Assembly (NCBI GenBank): GCA_941918925.1
Contig: OW799233.1
Coordinates: forward strand, 169,798,235-169,862,234
Source of the DNA: Phyto melanocephala
Lineage: Eukaryota > Arthropoda > Insecta > Diptera > Rhinophoridae
Direction: 5' to 3'
Length of the DNA stretch: 64,000 nucleotides
The translations under genes were made by a program, and so were the position numbers. Shown here piece after piece: positions 1 to 11,555 of the stretch (within the stretch, counting starts at the first letter, position 1; each line of letters begins with the position of its first letter). The notes below the pieces were generated by a model. The model saw only the letters and a program-made list of their open reading frames with translations, did no database searches and was not told the origin of the DNA.

Positions 1-429
1 AAAGTAATTATTTAATATACATATCTCTAAGCTGAAATCAAAAATACTGAAATATTATTACATGATCTTACATTATTAGATTTCTTTAAATACTTGTATT
101 GCAAATTTGTCTATAATGTATTTAAAACAAGTGAATAAAAATAACTTTTTTATTTAAATAGAAGTGTCTCTTTTTTTCACATTTTATATCTTTGTTCTCT
201 TGGACAAATTAGATGTGCTATGTTGCAGATGCTTTATTGTTCCAGCGTTTATAATTGCTCCAATATATGAATTTATAAAGGTTATCCGGAAGTTTGAGGG
301 AAAATAAATAATTAAAAGGTCGGGAATATTAATTCAGTTGTTTTATTAAAATAAGAATACCTCACCGTTTAGAAGTTTACAAATCAAACTTAATAATCAT
401 TTGATATTGATACATACCTAGCTAAATGC
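1..429. other. AT-rich DNA without a recognised feature
   Basis: No open frame with recognisable protein similarity, repeat termini or RNA-like fold was seen here. It is probably intron or intergenic DNA left of the first hAT-type element. Confidence 0.5.
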
Positions 430-437
430 ATTATTAG

Positions 438-1359
438 TAGGGTGATCGATTCGGTTTTTAAACCGGTGGAAAACCCGGTTTTTTACTGTTTCAGCTGGCG
501 GTTTTTTCCAAATGTTAATTTTTCGAATGTCGAATAAACCTTTTTTTTTTACTCACAGAAGCCGGTTTTTTCATTTTTAGTTTTATGTTCATTTATCTTT
601 GTAACCAAACGTACAATACAATATTTATTACTCAAAAAATTTCCAAAAATCAGAAAATTTATTAAATACTCTTCCATAATATTGTAAGAAATTTATTTGT
701 TGATTCAGAAACAAATATAAAATAAGAAAATATTTAGGCTTAAATATTATTTGTTTTGAATGGAGAGCAGGTATTTTATACGTTGTTGCGCTTATAATTT
801 GCTGTTCAGTTAAGTTTTTTGACCAAATTATTGTACCTTGCAATTCCTTTTGATCTCATTTTTAAATTTCATAATATTCTGCTTCTACGAAATTTTGCGA
901 CTTGTACTAAAGACTAGCTTTATTAATATCTTTGATAACATATGACTTGTATACTAAAATAGTTTGGCACACAAAGAGTCATTATTACTACTTGCCTACA
1001 AAGTTAATGTATGTAAAAGGTAAATTTTGACAACAGTGAGCAGTGAGGTGACTTTTTAATATTTTTCATTATTACAACCTCCTTGTAACAATTTTTTTTT
1101 TATTTCAAATAACGGCATTTTATAATAATGCCATTGAATGTGTGTTAACTTAAAATGCAATTAAACCATAAAACAAACTAGTTTATACCTATATATGGAT
1201 CTCTGTCATGGGTAAAAGAAAGAATTATATATTATGTATTCGACCGGTTAACCGGTTTTTTCTTAATTTTCAAAAAAGCAACCGGTTTTTTCTTTAATTC
1301 TAAATTTGAAACTATTTGAAAACCGGTTTCTTAAAAATGTCGAATAATCGATCACCCTA
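438..1359. mobile_element. Nonautonomous hAT-type DNA transposon
   Basis: Both ends carry the inverted terminal motif TAGGGTGATCGATT. The element is flanked by an exact 8-bp duplication, ATTATTAG, at 430-437 and 1360-1367. TAGGG-type ends with 8-bp duplications are typical of hAT elements. Both subterminal zones hold many copies of an ACCGGTTTTTT motif in either orientation (about 450-570 and 1240-1330), the arrangement expected for transposase-binding repeats. The 922-bp body has no transposase frame I recognise; a 71-residue minus-strand frame at 628-843 shows nothing identifiable. Most likely a deletion derivative or MITE. Confidence 0.8.
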
Positions 1360-1367
1360 ATTATTAG

Positions 1368-2774
1368 GAATGTGGTTTTGTAGCAAAGGGATATTCATTT
1401 TTCCCATTGCTGAATTTAAACAACTTAAACTGGTAATTAGATATGACCGTTAAACTTGTCAATTACAATTTAAATTACTATTTTAAAGTAAATTTTACAA
1501 TAATATAATTTAAAGGAATAAAGTATCAGCGTTTAATTAATTAATTAATTCTAAATTAACTAAAAATTCAAAATTTAACTAAAAACACAACCAAAATAAT
1601 TTAAAAGACAATAACAGAGATGATAAAGATTACAAACCAAATATTGTTGTTTGTATTTTAATCAATTAATGAATATGGCTACATGTTGAAGAAACGCAAT
1701 TATTTATTTTAAATCAATATGGCCAATATTACTTTTTCTTGGCACTTAAAAACATTGTTAGAGTTGAAAGTATTTAAACAATATATTATAAATATACATA
1801 CATATGTATATTTGTGAAAAATACAACGCACAACATATTAACAATAATTCCAAAAAAACTTCATCACACTTATTTATCAAGTTGATTCATACCATCCATC
1901 CATCCATCCATCCATTTATCCAGTCGTCCGGCATGTTGTATTCAAACGAATCCAAAAAATACTCATCGCTTATAAAAATTTCTCTTTTTTGTTTTTGTTT
2001 TGGCAATAAGTAAATGAACAACAAGCAAGTACATTTCGTACATCGGAATAACAGCAACAAAAGAATATTTCTAGAAATAACATATACCAAAACGATGACA
2101 TCAACTTGCTGCTACTTTTAAGCTTATAATTCATATATGTATGCTCTCCACCACCATTGCCGACAGTTAGTAGACAACAACAACAGAAACGCAACAACAC
2201 ACGCAGTAAATAACATCTAAATGCCGGCAATTTTTTTTATTTTACCAAATATATAAATACACAACACAAGCAAATAAACAAATAAAAACAAAAGGCATAA
2301 AAATATGTAAATATATACATATGTATATCTATATATAAAACTAAAAAAAAAAACTAAAAAATTTAAGAAGTTGACGCCCCGGTAGTAGTTGAGATCGCAG
2401 TTGTGTAGTGAAATAGACAAAAATACATTGCAAAACAACAAAAAACATACGCTAAAAACTCTAAAGTTGATGTTAATATTTTGCTGCCAGAGATTCAAAT
2501 GACTTCATTTATTACTTAAAGTTCAGTTTTGAAAACTTTGTCGATATAATTAGTATTGTTACGAGGTTCTTCAAAAAGGCTAGAATATGACCAAATTTTA
2601 TCTTAATATGTACACAAATGCCAGCGACGTGAAACTTTTTTGTTAATATACATAAGCTTTTTAATAAACTAAAAATATTAATGAATTCTTTCAAGGTTTT
2701 ATTACAAATGTACATATTGAAATATAAGTAAAAGTTTAAATGTAGAGAAAAGAAAAAAATGTAAAATCTTTGTA
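1368..2774. other. AT-rich DNA, no gene seen
   Basis: Only short overlapping frames on both strands are present, rich in low-complexity residues and without recognisable domains. It contains one CCAT microsatellite at 1892-1915. Confidence 0.5.
1892..1915. repeat. (CCAT)6 microsatellite
   Basis: Six uninterrupted CCAT units are directly visible. Confidence 0.95.
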
Positions 2775-3707
2775 AAGCGTGATTTTTTATGAGCTATAGG
2801 TTAGTTAAAAAAAAAACACATAAAATTCAGAAAAATGCATGAAATCTTTATTTGAATCGATAGTACGGTCCATATAACTTAATGTTTGAAGATTATTTCA
2901 TGCAAATGTTGACCGTGACTGCGCCTCAAATGGTCCATCCGCTTAGTCCAATTTTGGCATACTCTTTCCAACATTTCGGCCGGTATCTCATGAATAAATG
3001 CTTCAATGTTGTCTTCCAATGCGTCAATTGAAGCGGGCATGTGTGTATAGACATGAGCTTTAACATAGCCCACAAAAAATAGTCTAAAGACGTTAAATCG
3101 CACGATCTAGGCGGCCAATTGACCGGTTTCGAACGTGAAATAAAATATTCACTGAACTTGCCTCTCAATAAGTCCATTGTAAAGCGTGCTGGGTGGCATG
3201 TGGCACCGTCTTGTTGAAACCACATGTCATGCAAGTCAAGTTCTTGCATTTTGGGCAAAAAAAAGTTGGAAATCATCTCACGGTAGCGCTCACCATTCAC
3301 AGTTACGTTATGATTCGCATCATCTTTGAAGAAGTACGGTCCAATAATGCCACCAGCCCATTAACCGCACGAAACTGTGACTTTTTCTGGATGCATTGGT
3401 AGCTCTTGCAATGCTTCTGGCTGATCTTCACTCCAAAATCGACAATTCTGCTTATTAACGTACCCATTGAGCCAAAAATGAGCTTCGTCGCTGAACACAA
3501 TTTTTCGATAAGAAGCGCGCGATGAACTTTTTAACAGAGCACGCATTTTGATAATCAAAATTCAATCATTTGCAAGCGTTTGTAAGACGATTCATGGTTA
3601 AATTATAGACCAAACTGAAGATGTTTGACAGTGAAACAAAACACGAAACGTGCGTCAGCTGTTCTAACCAGTGTTGCCAAAAAGATTATAGCTAAAAAAT
3701 CACCCTG
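2775..3707 (-). mobile_element. rosa-like (DD41D) mariner, internally deleted
   Basis: The right end reads CACCCTG on the + strand, so the minus-strand element begins CAGGGTGATTTTTT. The left end holds the degraded match GTGATTTTTTATGAGC. Each end abuts TA (2773-2774 and 3708-3709), the Tc1/mariner target duplication. At 933 bp it is shorter than a full mariner of about 1.3 kb. The N-terminal helix-turn-helix part of the transposase is missing. Confidence 0.8.
2879..3558 (-). pseudogene. Mariner transposase remnant, DD41D type
   Basis: Three overlapping minus-strand frames together give most of the catalytic domain of an IS630/Tc1/mariner transposase. The first aspartate lies in FSDEAHFWLNGYVNKQN, the second in WFQQDGATCH, and the third in PPRSCDLTSLDYFLW. 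Counting between the second and third aspartates gives 41 intervening residues, the spacing of the rosa (DD41D) group. The C-terminus ends HEIIFKH before a stop at 2879-2881. Frame changes between the segments, and the lost N-terminal DNA-binding domain, make it inactive. It lies inside the element at 2775-3707 and has no link to host genes. Confidence 0.85.
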
Positions 3708-3884
3708 TAGTAACAAATTTTTCCACAATTATAGCTTTTTTAAGTGTCTGAAAAATTTAATTGGTAGCACTGTTTTCTATGACAGCTGATTTGACAGTTT
3801 TTGGTTGTTTTAAAATAATTTTGGTTTGGCAGTTTATATTACAAATTGTTAGAATTTATTTTGAAAATTATGGTTCACTTTGTT

Positions 3885-4335
3885 CAGTATATAAATAAAT
3901 AATACTAAACAGAACTGCCGCATTTGGCCTCTAGCCTTTATCGAAACAGTATAACATAAAAAACTGACTTTTTCGTGAGGTTTATAGGGCTTAGGAACTA
4001 TTAATTCATACGTCTGCACAAATAACCATGAGGCAGTCAACAGTGATATGCTTATTAACTTTTTTGTGCTTCAAATTAGTATTGCAGACATGTGGTACCA
4101 ACAGGATAGTGCCACATGTCATACAGTGCACGATACAATCAATTCCCTGAGAGAAACATTTGACGAACGAATAATTTCAAGAAATGGCTACCTCTGGTGA
4201 TAAATAAAATACTAAGTCTGTGCAGATTATCTAGAAATGGTCGAGCATTTGGAAGCTAATGTTCGACGCTTTATTGCCGATATACAGCCTAAGTTACTGC
4301 GAAGGTATGTCGCGCTATCCGCGGCGGCCACAACA
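3885..4335 (+). pseudogene. Second mariner transposase relic
   Basis: Translating across frames gives KQNCRIW near 3910, then a stretch matching the mariner segment before the second aspartate. IADMWYQQDSATCHT follows near 4085, then INSLRETFDERIISRNG, and after a break MVEHLEANVRRFIADIQP near 4231. These match successive parts of mariner transposases in the right order. Several frameshifts and stops are present, and the third catalytic block is lost at the break near 4200. It sits beside, but is opposite in direction to, the rosa-like copy, so it is a separate insertion. Confidence 0.75.
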
Positions 4336-4339
4336 TTAT

Positions 4340-5074
4340 TGCCGTACAATAATCTTATTAATAACGTCAATTGGAAGTATTTTTTCTATTTTAATTAAAT
4401 TTTAGGTTTTCTGTTTCTAAAAAAAAACACTCTTTACAACAACATTTTAAATATGACAATTTATAAAGTAAAATACCACATTAACAACAGCAATAATAAT
4501 TTTACGGCAGCACTAGTGCCAGTATGCTGTCATTGTAAATAAAATGTGTATATAGTTAGTGTTGACTATGCGGATGCCAAAGACTGCCAGCGACAGTGTC
4601 CAACTATGGCAGTCTTAAAAATACATATTAGGTATTAAAAATATACCTTCTATACATACATTCAACATGCATATAAAATATGAATACATACACATAATAT
4701 AATAACTAAAAATAATTATTTTCGTAATAATAAAATTAGCTTAAGTTTTTTTTTTTTATTTATTTAAAAAACAAGGAAAAAATATTTTTTTTAAAGACAC
4801 ACATACAGGACATTACATGATAAAAATTTAAATTAGGGATTTTGTGTAGATTATAATTCAATTGTTTGATTGTTTAATTAGTAATTGTATTGGATAAAAC
4901 ACAATTAAATAAAGCATGACAAATCAGATTTACCACTTGCAGCCTTTTTCCGCTCATAAATTATGTATTTTATCTTGCCACACTCATTCTTATATGCGCA
5001 CTTCTTAGGTAAATGACATTGGTGGTTTAATTTTAATTTTTTTGCTTATCGTTTTAAATTAAATATTTTGCCAG
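4340..5074. other. AT-rich DNA, no feature seen
   Basis: No coding or repeat structure could be supported between the mariner relic and the Helitron. Confidence 0.45.
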
Positions 5075-5094
5075 TCTATATATATAAAAGTGAA

Positions 5095-5147
<53 letters not shown>

Positions 5148-5846
5148 GCTATAGACTCTGAAACTGCAAAACCGATCGGGCTCAAACTTTGGTAAGTTGT
5201 TGTACACATACCGGGGAGTGTTTATGGATGAAAAAAAGTGGGCGGGGCCACGCCCATAAAAAATTAGTTATCAGTTTTAGCTACTTGCACTTGACCGATT
5301 TTTCTGAAACTTTGCACACATATCGAGCTGTCATGACTAAATAATTTCGTGATAAGAAAAGTGGGCGGGGCCACGCCCCTAAAAAAGTTTTAATTTTGAG
5401 GTACTTGCACTGGACCGATTTTTCTGAAACTTTGCACACATATTAAGCTGTCGTGACTTTATAATTTTGTGATTAAAAAAGTGGGCGGGGCCACGCCCAT
5501 AAAAAAGGCTACAATTTTGTGGTACTTACGCCAGACCGATTTTTCTAAAACTTTGCACACATATTGAGCTGTCATGACTAAATAATTTCGTGATTAGAAA
5601 AGTGGGCAGTGCCACGCCTATAAAAAAAGGTATCATTTTAAGGTACTTGCACTTGACCGATTATTCTGAAACTTTGCACACATATTGAGCTGTTATGATT
5701 TTACAATTTCGTGATTAGAAAAGTGGGCAATGCCACGCCCACAAAAAAATTATAATTTTTAGGTTTTTGCACTTGATATTTAATTAAAATTCAGAATGCG
5801 TTTCGATTCATTAAGGGGCGTAGCAACGCGCGCCGGGTTTGGCTAG
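5075..5846 (+). mobile_element. Nonautonomous Helitron, copy 1
   Basis: It starts TCTATATATATAAAAGTG and ends with a GC-rich hairpin region (AGCAACGCGCGCCGGG) followed shortly by CTAG and a flanking T, the TC...CTRR layout of Helitrons. The interior has a (TG)n tract, then five tandem units of about 121 bp, each carrying GTGGGCGGGGCCACGCC and a CCGATTTTTCTGAAACTTTG block. Unit starts are near 5238, 5361, 5481, 5602 and 5723. No Rep/helicase frame is present. The 5' flanking base is G, not the usual A. Confidence 0.85.
5099..5144. repeat. (TG)23 microsatellite inside the Helitron
   Basis: An uninterrupted dinucleotide run near the 5' end of the Helitron. The same site holds (AC)13 and (TG)9 in the copies at 16073 and 53997, so the tract belongs to the element and changes length between copies. 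Confidence 0.95.
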
Positions 5847-6050
5847 TTATATATAAAACATAAAAAACTCAATATGGTGTGGTAGTCATTAAAACCGCAA
5901 AGAATAAAGTATAAATAAAAGCGACAACTAACTAACAGGCAGACATAATTTAAATCACCACCAGCAATCATACTACTTAGAAGGGTTAGGGTAAAAATCA
6001 TCAATATTGATCGTTCAGATATTTTTATGTCGATATATCATTGTACCGAT

Positions 6051-6803
6051 TTTTATACCCTTCACACAGTGAAAAAGGGTATATATAGGTTTGTCATTCC
6101 GTGTGAAATTTCTACAATTTTCATTTCCATAAAGTATATATTTTCTGAAAGCTTATGAATAGGGGAGTCGATTAAGCTCTGTCAGTCTGTCCGTCTGTCC
6201 GTGTGTATGTTGAAATCAACTTTTTGAAGCCCCCCGAAATCGCTTGGACCCGGGTGAGGTATTAAAATATCATATTCGGGAGTAGATCGGTATTGGAAAT
6301 CAGATATATCGGTACATAAACAACTGAGATATGAGCAAAAACCCACGACCACCTCGATTTTTTTTTACAAAAACAACATTACAACAACAACATACATACA
6401 TACAAACGTGTATATTGGTTAGAGTAAACGTGGCATCGAATCCCAGCTGAGCCAAAAAAAATTTTTTTTTATATTTCTCATTTTTTTTTTTTTTTTTTTT
6501 TATTATACATATATATTATTTATATTTTTATTATTTTTTTTTTGTTTTATATTTATTATTTATATTTTAATTATTTTTTTTTAATTTTTTTTTTAAATTT
6601 GTTTTTTATTTTTTTTTTATTTATTTTTTTTTTTTAACTTACATACGTTAATTCTTAATTTTTCAATAGGATGTTTTTATATATGTATGTATGTACGTAT
6701 TTCATATGAAATACATGGTGATACAAACTACTGTTATTGCTTGACTACACGTTGTGAAGGGTATATAAGATTCGGCACGGCCGAATATAGCACTCTTACA
6801 TGT
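6051..6803 (+). mobile_element. Helentron-like (mini-me/DINE-1-like) repeat, family A
   Basis: It begins TTATACCCTTCACACAGTG and ends with the hairpin ATTCGGCACGGCCGAAT followed by CACTCTTACATG. A subterminal inverted copy of the start (TGTGAAGGGTATA) lies just before the hairpin. A core with CTGTCCGTCTGTCCG near 6185 resembles the GTCY tract of dipteran mini-me elements. The body then has a tRNA-like segment near 6415-6455 and a long T-rich stretch. No protein is encoded. Confidence 0.75.
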
Positions 6804-9242
6804 TTTTTATTTTGCTGTATCGAATTTTTTTTAAATACATATATCGAAAACGATATGTTTAGCTCCAGTTTTGTATTGTGTTGCATGTCTCTTGAAAATC
6901 TCGCAGCCAAACATAAATATAATAAGCGATGTTTAATTTTTATTTTGCACCCATTTAAAAAATTCATACTAGAGATTAATGGCGTTAACTAATTATGTGA
7001 CTTTCAGTTTACCTATGCCGTTAACAAATTTAATTCATATTTATATAAATATAAAATATAAATCCATTCACACTATATAAAACTCTGTGTGCTTTATAAA
7101 AAAAAATATTTTTTTAATGGAATAAAATAAATAATGAAATTTTAAATCTCTTCTTTAAAAATAAACAACAAAATTGAATTTTCAAGACTTAAAGCCAAAC
7201 AAAAATCTGCATCGAAAATATTTTTTGTAAAAGTAATAAATAATCTTCTTTGGCACATCAATCAAATACTCGCTTTTTGATTCCGAATCTTGCTTTTCGA
7301 TATCTTGTATGGTTTATGAGATAGCAAAATCTATTTTATAGGCATGTGACACTTCAAATAAAAAAACTTCTAATAAAATTTATAAAAAGGTTTAAAAATA
7401 CATTTACTACTTACTATTATCTGTTACTACGTTTGTACGTAGGCTTATTTCAATACATTTCAATTATAAACTAACTAACAAAATGCTTACATATTTTTAT
7501 TTTTTTGTGCAATAATTACGTTTTAAAAGTATTTTGATTTTAACAAGCAAAGAAGTGGAACAATTTATACGCCAAAAAAAATATATATTGCAACAACTTT
7601 AATTGCAACAAAGACATACAGAAAGAACATTGTTATGCTAATCATAATCTAAGAGCAACATACTATGATTGAATTGTATGTAACATAAAATGGTTGCCAG
7701 TTATCATTATGTTTAATTTAAGTATCATGCAATTATCATATATGACTACAATAAAATGGACAATATTTTTTTAAAGTAAATTATTGTAATTTGCTATTAG
7801 TTATATTGATTACGCTCAACTGTATATTTACAATGTTTTACATTTTATCATTAATTTTGATTATTTCTTTAACTTATTAAATTTATATTTATGTATAATA
7901 TTTTTTACATGCCAAACTTAAAATAATAAAAATTTATTTTACAAAAAGAAAAAATGATTGCTTTGTAATCATTCTGTTTCTTTCACCTAATGTTTAATGA
8001 TTATTTATAATTTTAAATGTCTTTGAATAAAATTCGAAGACATCATACTATTTTTGTCATCATAATCATGTTAATCACAGTATTTTGAAAGTACAAACAT
8101 ATCTAAGTTTTAATGAAAAGTAAACATGAAATGATAAAATGCATACAAACACTTGATTATCGTGTTAAAATATTTTTAAAATAACACAAAATAAAAAAAA
8201 ATATTGTTTTCGATAGCCAGATATATTCAAAGAAACAATACTATGACCGTCCTGACATCAATTAGTACCGTAATCAATTGGGAAAATGAAATGCAAATCT
8301 TTTAATACCTCCTTTGCAACCCACCCTGTATACAATGACGATTTTACCAAGAAAATGCTTTTCATTTTATGATTTTCCTTTCTTAATAATTTTATTTTAT
8401 ACACTAGAATGCACAAAATATGACTAATGCAGTGTAATGTCTATTTTTACAATGAAAAAAAAATTGAACAAATTTATAATTATCTTAAAGAAATTAAGAA
8501 AAAAAAAAAAAATCCAAAAACCTTAAAATCATGTACAACATTTTATAATCTAATTTATGCACGATGTTTATATCCTACATCTAAGCGAGCATCCAGCTTA
8601 CCGGTTTTGATGATACTTCTTATTATAGTATACAAACTATTTGTTATGTAAATATACAGTAAGTTGGTAAATATACTTTTCACCCTTGGATCCGCGCTGC
8701 CAAACAACATACTAAACTCATTAAGTCGGAGAAGTACATGAATTTGAGGTTTTTACGAACGGTTAAAGTATTTGGAAACAAAATTGTCTTTATTACTTAC
8801 ATACATACAAATGTACATACATTTTGCACTACTTAGTTGAATGTAAACAACATTTTTCATGAATTCTAATTCATAAGTGCAAAAGGAGGCATGAAGAATG
8901 CCTTCTTCAAATCCAAAATAATTAGCCTTTAATAATGTGCTTCAAAATACGTGCAAGTGCATGCAAGAAATCTTAAACAATTCATGAAAACAGACATTAT
9001 TAACTCATAAAACATTGGCTTCTTTTCATCAACTATGCATGCGTTCCATGCACTTATTGGAATTGAGTGAAGTTTAAAAATATATGTATATATATAAAAC
9101 ACATGCTCTCCAATGACATGTAAATGTAAAAAAAATGTTAAAAATGTTAAAAATGTTAAATGTGCATAAATTTAAAAATAAAAATCCACAAACTGCTTCT
9201 CTGCTTGTGTGAAATTTTTTTTATATGGGTTTTATGTTTATA
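6804..9242. other. AT-rich DNA, no gene seen
   Basis: Short frames only, none recognisable. A small AAAATGTT-type tandem run lies near 9130-9160. Confidence 0.45.
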
Positions 9243-9767
9243 AAGGGTCCGTCATCTAACGTTTTTTTTAACTAGTGCTTATTTCGTGAATAGTAACACT
9301 TAGCTCATGTCTGATTTGACAGATAATTAGTTTTATCCTTCCGCTGAGCGAATATGGTTGTATTGCGACATTACTTCGGCCGATTTTGCCAAAAAAATAA
9401 TTTTTTCAGATGAAGCTTACTTTGATCTTGGCTGGTATGTAAACAAGCAAAATTGTCGCATTTGGGGCACAGAAAACCCGAACGCATACATTAAAAAGCC
9501 GATACACCCAAAACGAGTCACTGTTTGGAGCGGACTTTGGTCCAGAGGCATAATTGGGCAATTTTTCTTCAAAAATGAGCAAGGAGTGGCCGTAGTCAAT
9601 GGCGATCGTTATCGGTCCATGTTGAACGAATTTTTGTTCACAAAAATTTAAGAGAAGGATATTGGCAACATTTGGTTTCAACTGGACGGTGCTACGTGCC
9701 ACACAGCCGCAGCTACGCTCTTTTTTTTATAGCATTTAAAAAAAAAAGAGTTATTTGGCGGACCCTT
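9243..9767 (+). mobile_element. Internally deleted mariner, copy 1
   Basis: The ends are AAGGGTCCGTCATC and, inverted, AAGGGTCCGCCAAATAAC. Both are flanked by TA (9241-9242 and 9768-9769). The 525-bp body starts with a mariner-like 5' leader, reaches the start codon near 9355, then skips most of the N-terminal domain. It resumes at the first catalytic aspartate and stops soon after the second. A second copy with the same layout is at 25809-26343. Confidence 0.85.
9358..9715 (+). pseudogene. Mariner transposase remnant
   Basis: The frame reads IIFSDEAYFDLGWYVNKQN, then RVTVWSGLWSRGIIGQFFF, NGDRYRSMLNEFLF and, after an in-frame stop at about 9649, NIWFQLDGATCHTA. These are the first two catalytic blocks of a mariner transposase. 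In the second block Q has become L. The third aspartate and the entire C-terminal part are absent, so it cannot be functional. The N-terminal helix-turn-helix is also deleted. Confidence 0.85.
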
Positions 9768-9769
9768 TA

Positions 9770-11555
9770 CATAGTTGCTTTGAACTTGTAACGATTTAAA
9801 ACATTAAATACTATTGATTAACTTAAGATTAATTTTAATACAAAATTAGTTTTCTAATTTAAATAAAAATTGCTTATGAATATGGGAGCAAGAATTAAAA
9901 AGTTTTTTAATTTAATATTTCAAAAAGAAATGCTGTATCGTGTAATACATTTTTAATTCACAAACTTAAAAATCGTAATCAAAATCGTATAAATATCGCC
10001 AGTTTATTATTGTTAGGGCTTACGTAAAAAATTCGTTATTAAGATAAATTGCAGGAAAAAAGGTTACGTAAAGTTTTCTCAAAATATACGTAAAAAAATT
10101 TATTATTTTTTTTTCAACATATTTTGAACAACTATGAATTGGTAAATCTCTACAATCTATTTATATAAAAAATAAATACTTTTGGTTTTATGGATATATC
10201 AACTTTATTTTTCTTTCTTTTAGCTGTAAGTTGTGTTAAACCTTTAAATTTAATTTTTTAATTTCAATGTGTTTGATCATCTTGAACTTTACACACATAA
10301 TATAGTTCCCGGACAATACAATTTAAAGATTAGAAAAGTTGACAACGTCACTTCTTTGCAAAGTATATATGTTGATATCTCATAAATAATACAAGATACC
10401 AAGACACGAGTTTCGTATCAAAAAGGTATATTTTTATTATCTATAGGTCAGTCACCTTATTATTTTTTAATGGTTGATGGGTGAAAACAATAATAAGCTG
10501 ACGATATGGTAATCATTTGTTATACTATAATGCTATATCCGATAGGTTTCATAAATTCCCACGTTTAATGGCCAAAACAATTATAATTTATTGTTTCCGC
10601 TTGAAATTTGATTTTAAAATAACTTAAGATTATAATTATTTATTCAAACAAACATTTTGCAATATGCAGTATTTAATTACACAATAAAAATAAAACTTTT
10701 AAATTACTCAAATTCACAGACACTATTATTTAACTTTCCTTTGCTGTTAAGCCGATCTAATAAAGTAATTTAAATAAGATCGTATTTAAACAATTTAAAT
10801 TAATCAACATCTGTTTAGATGAAACTACTATTCGCATTTAATTTCCTACTTTTTTTTATAAAAATAAAACCAAATTTCTTGAAGCATAATAAACTTTCAA
10901 CAAAACCAATTTATTTTATTTTAAATGGCTCAAACACTTTCAGTGAAGAAATTAAACAAAATGTGATAAGATTGTTGAGACTTAATCATCAAGATGAGTC
11001 ATTAAATTATTATTTCTTTATAAAAACAATAGTTTTCATGTTGTTTAACTACAACAGATAGAGATACAATTTTAAAATTGTGTGTTTATTTTATTTTCTT
11101 ATTATTATTATTTTTTTATTTTTTTTGAAATGTTGTTTCCTCAAATATTTTTTTCTGTGTGGGGGGAAAACTTTCCAAAATCTTGGAAAGTCATTATTAG
11201 AAATTCCTTTTTGTGTGTTGTTTTCAGCTGTTTTCATCATTATTTTGTATTACATTCTAGATTTTTGTGTATTTAAACTTTCTTCTACTTGGGCAGAGCT
11301 TTGAAATAGTTTATTTTTCTTTTAGTGTTTTGTTGTGTTATCTATTTGTTGAAAGGATAATATGTAAAAGTTTTATTTTTTAACCACAAATATATTTCCT
11401 ATTCAGTTATCAAATTGGCCATCTATTGTGTACGAAAGTTCGAAGCATTATTAATTCTAACGTCTTATTATAAAGGCTTGGTTATCAAGACCCTCACACT
11501 TGCGTCATCGGTTGGTTGGACTATTAAGTAAAGAAAAAGAAAATATTAAAAAAAA
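9770..11555. other. AT-rich DNA, no gene seen
   Basis: It contains an 80-codon frame at 10819-11061 and two overlapping frames near 11080-11304. They are rich in F, L, I and K as expected of AT-rich chance frames, and no domain was recognised. Confidence 0.45.

Noticed and set aside
5231..5770. Regularly spaced repeats that could suggest a CRISPR-like array
   Set aside because: The 121-bp units are contiguous diverged tandem repeats inside a Helitron, with no unique spacers, in a eukaryotic genome.
10819..11061. An 80-codon frame with a hydrophobic start resembling a signal peptide
   Set aside because: AT-rich chance frames often begin with F/L/I runs. There is no recognisable mature domain or supporting context.
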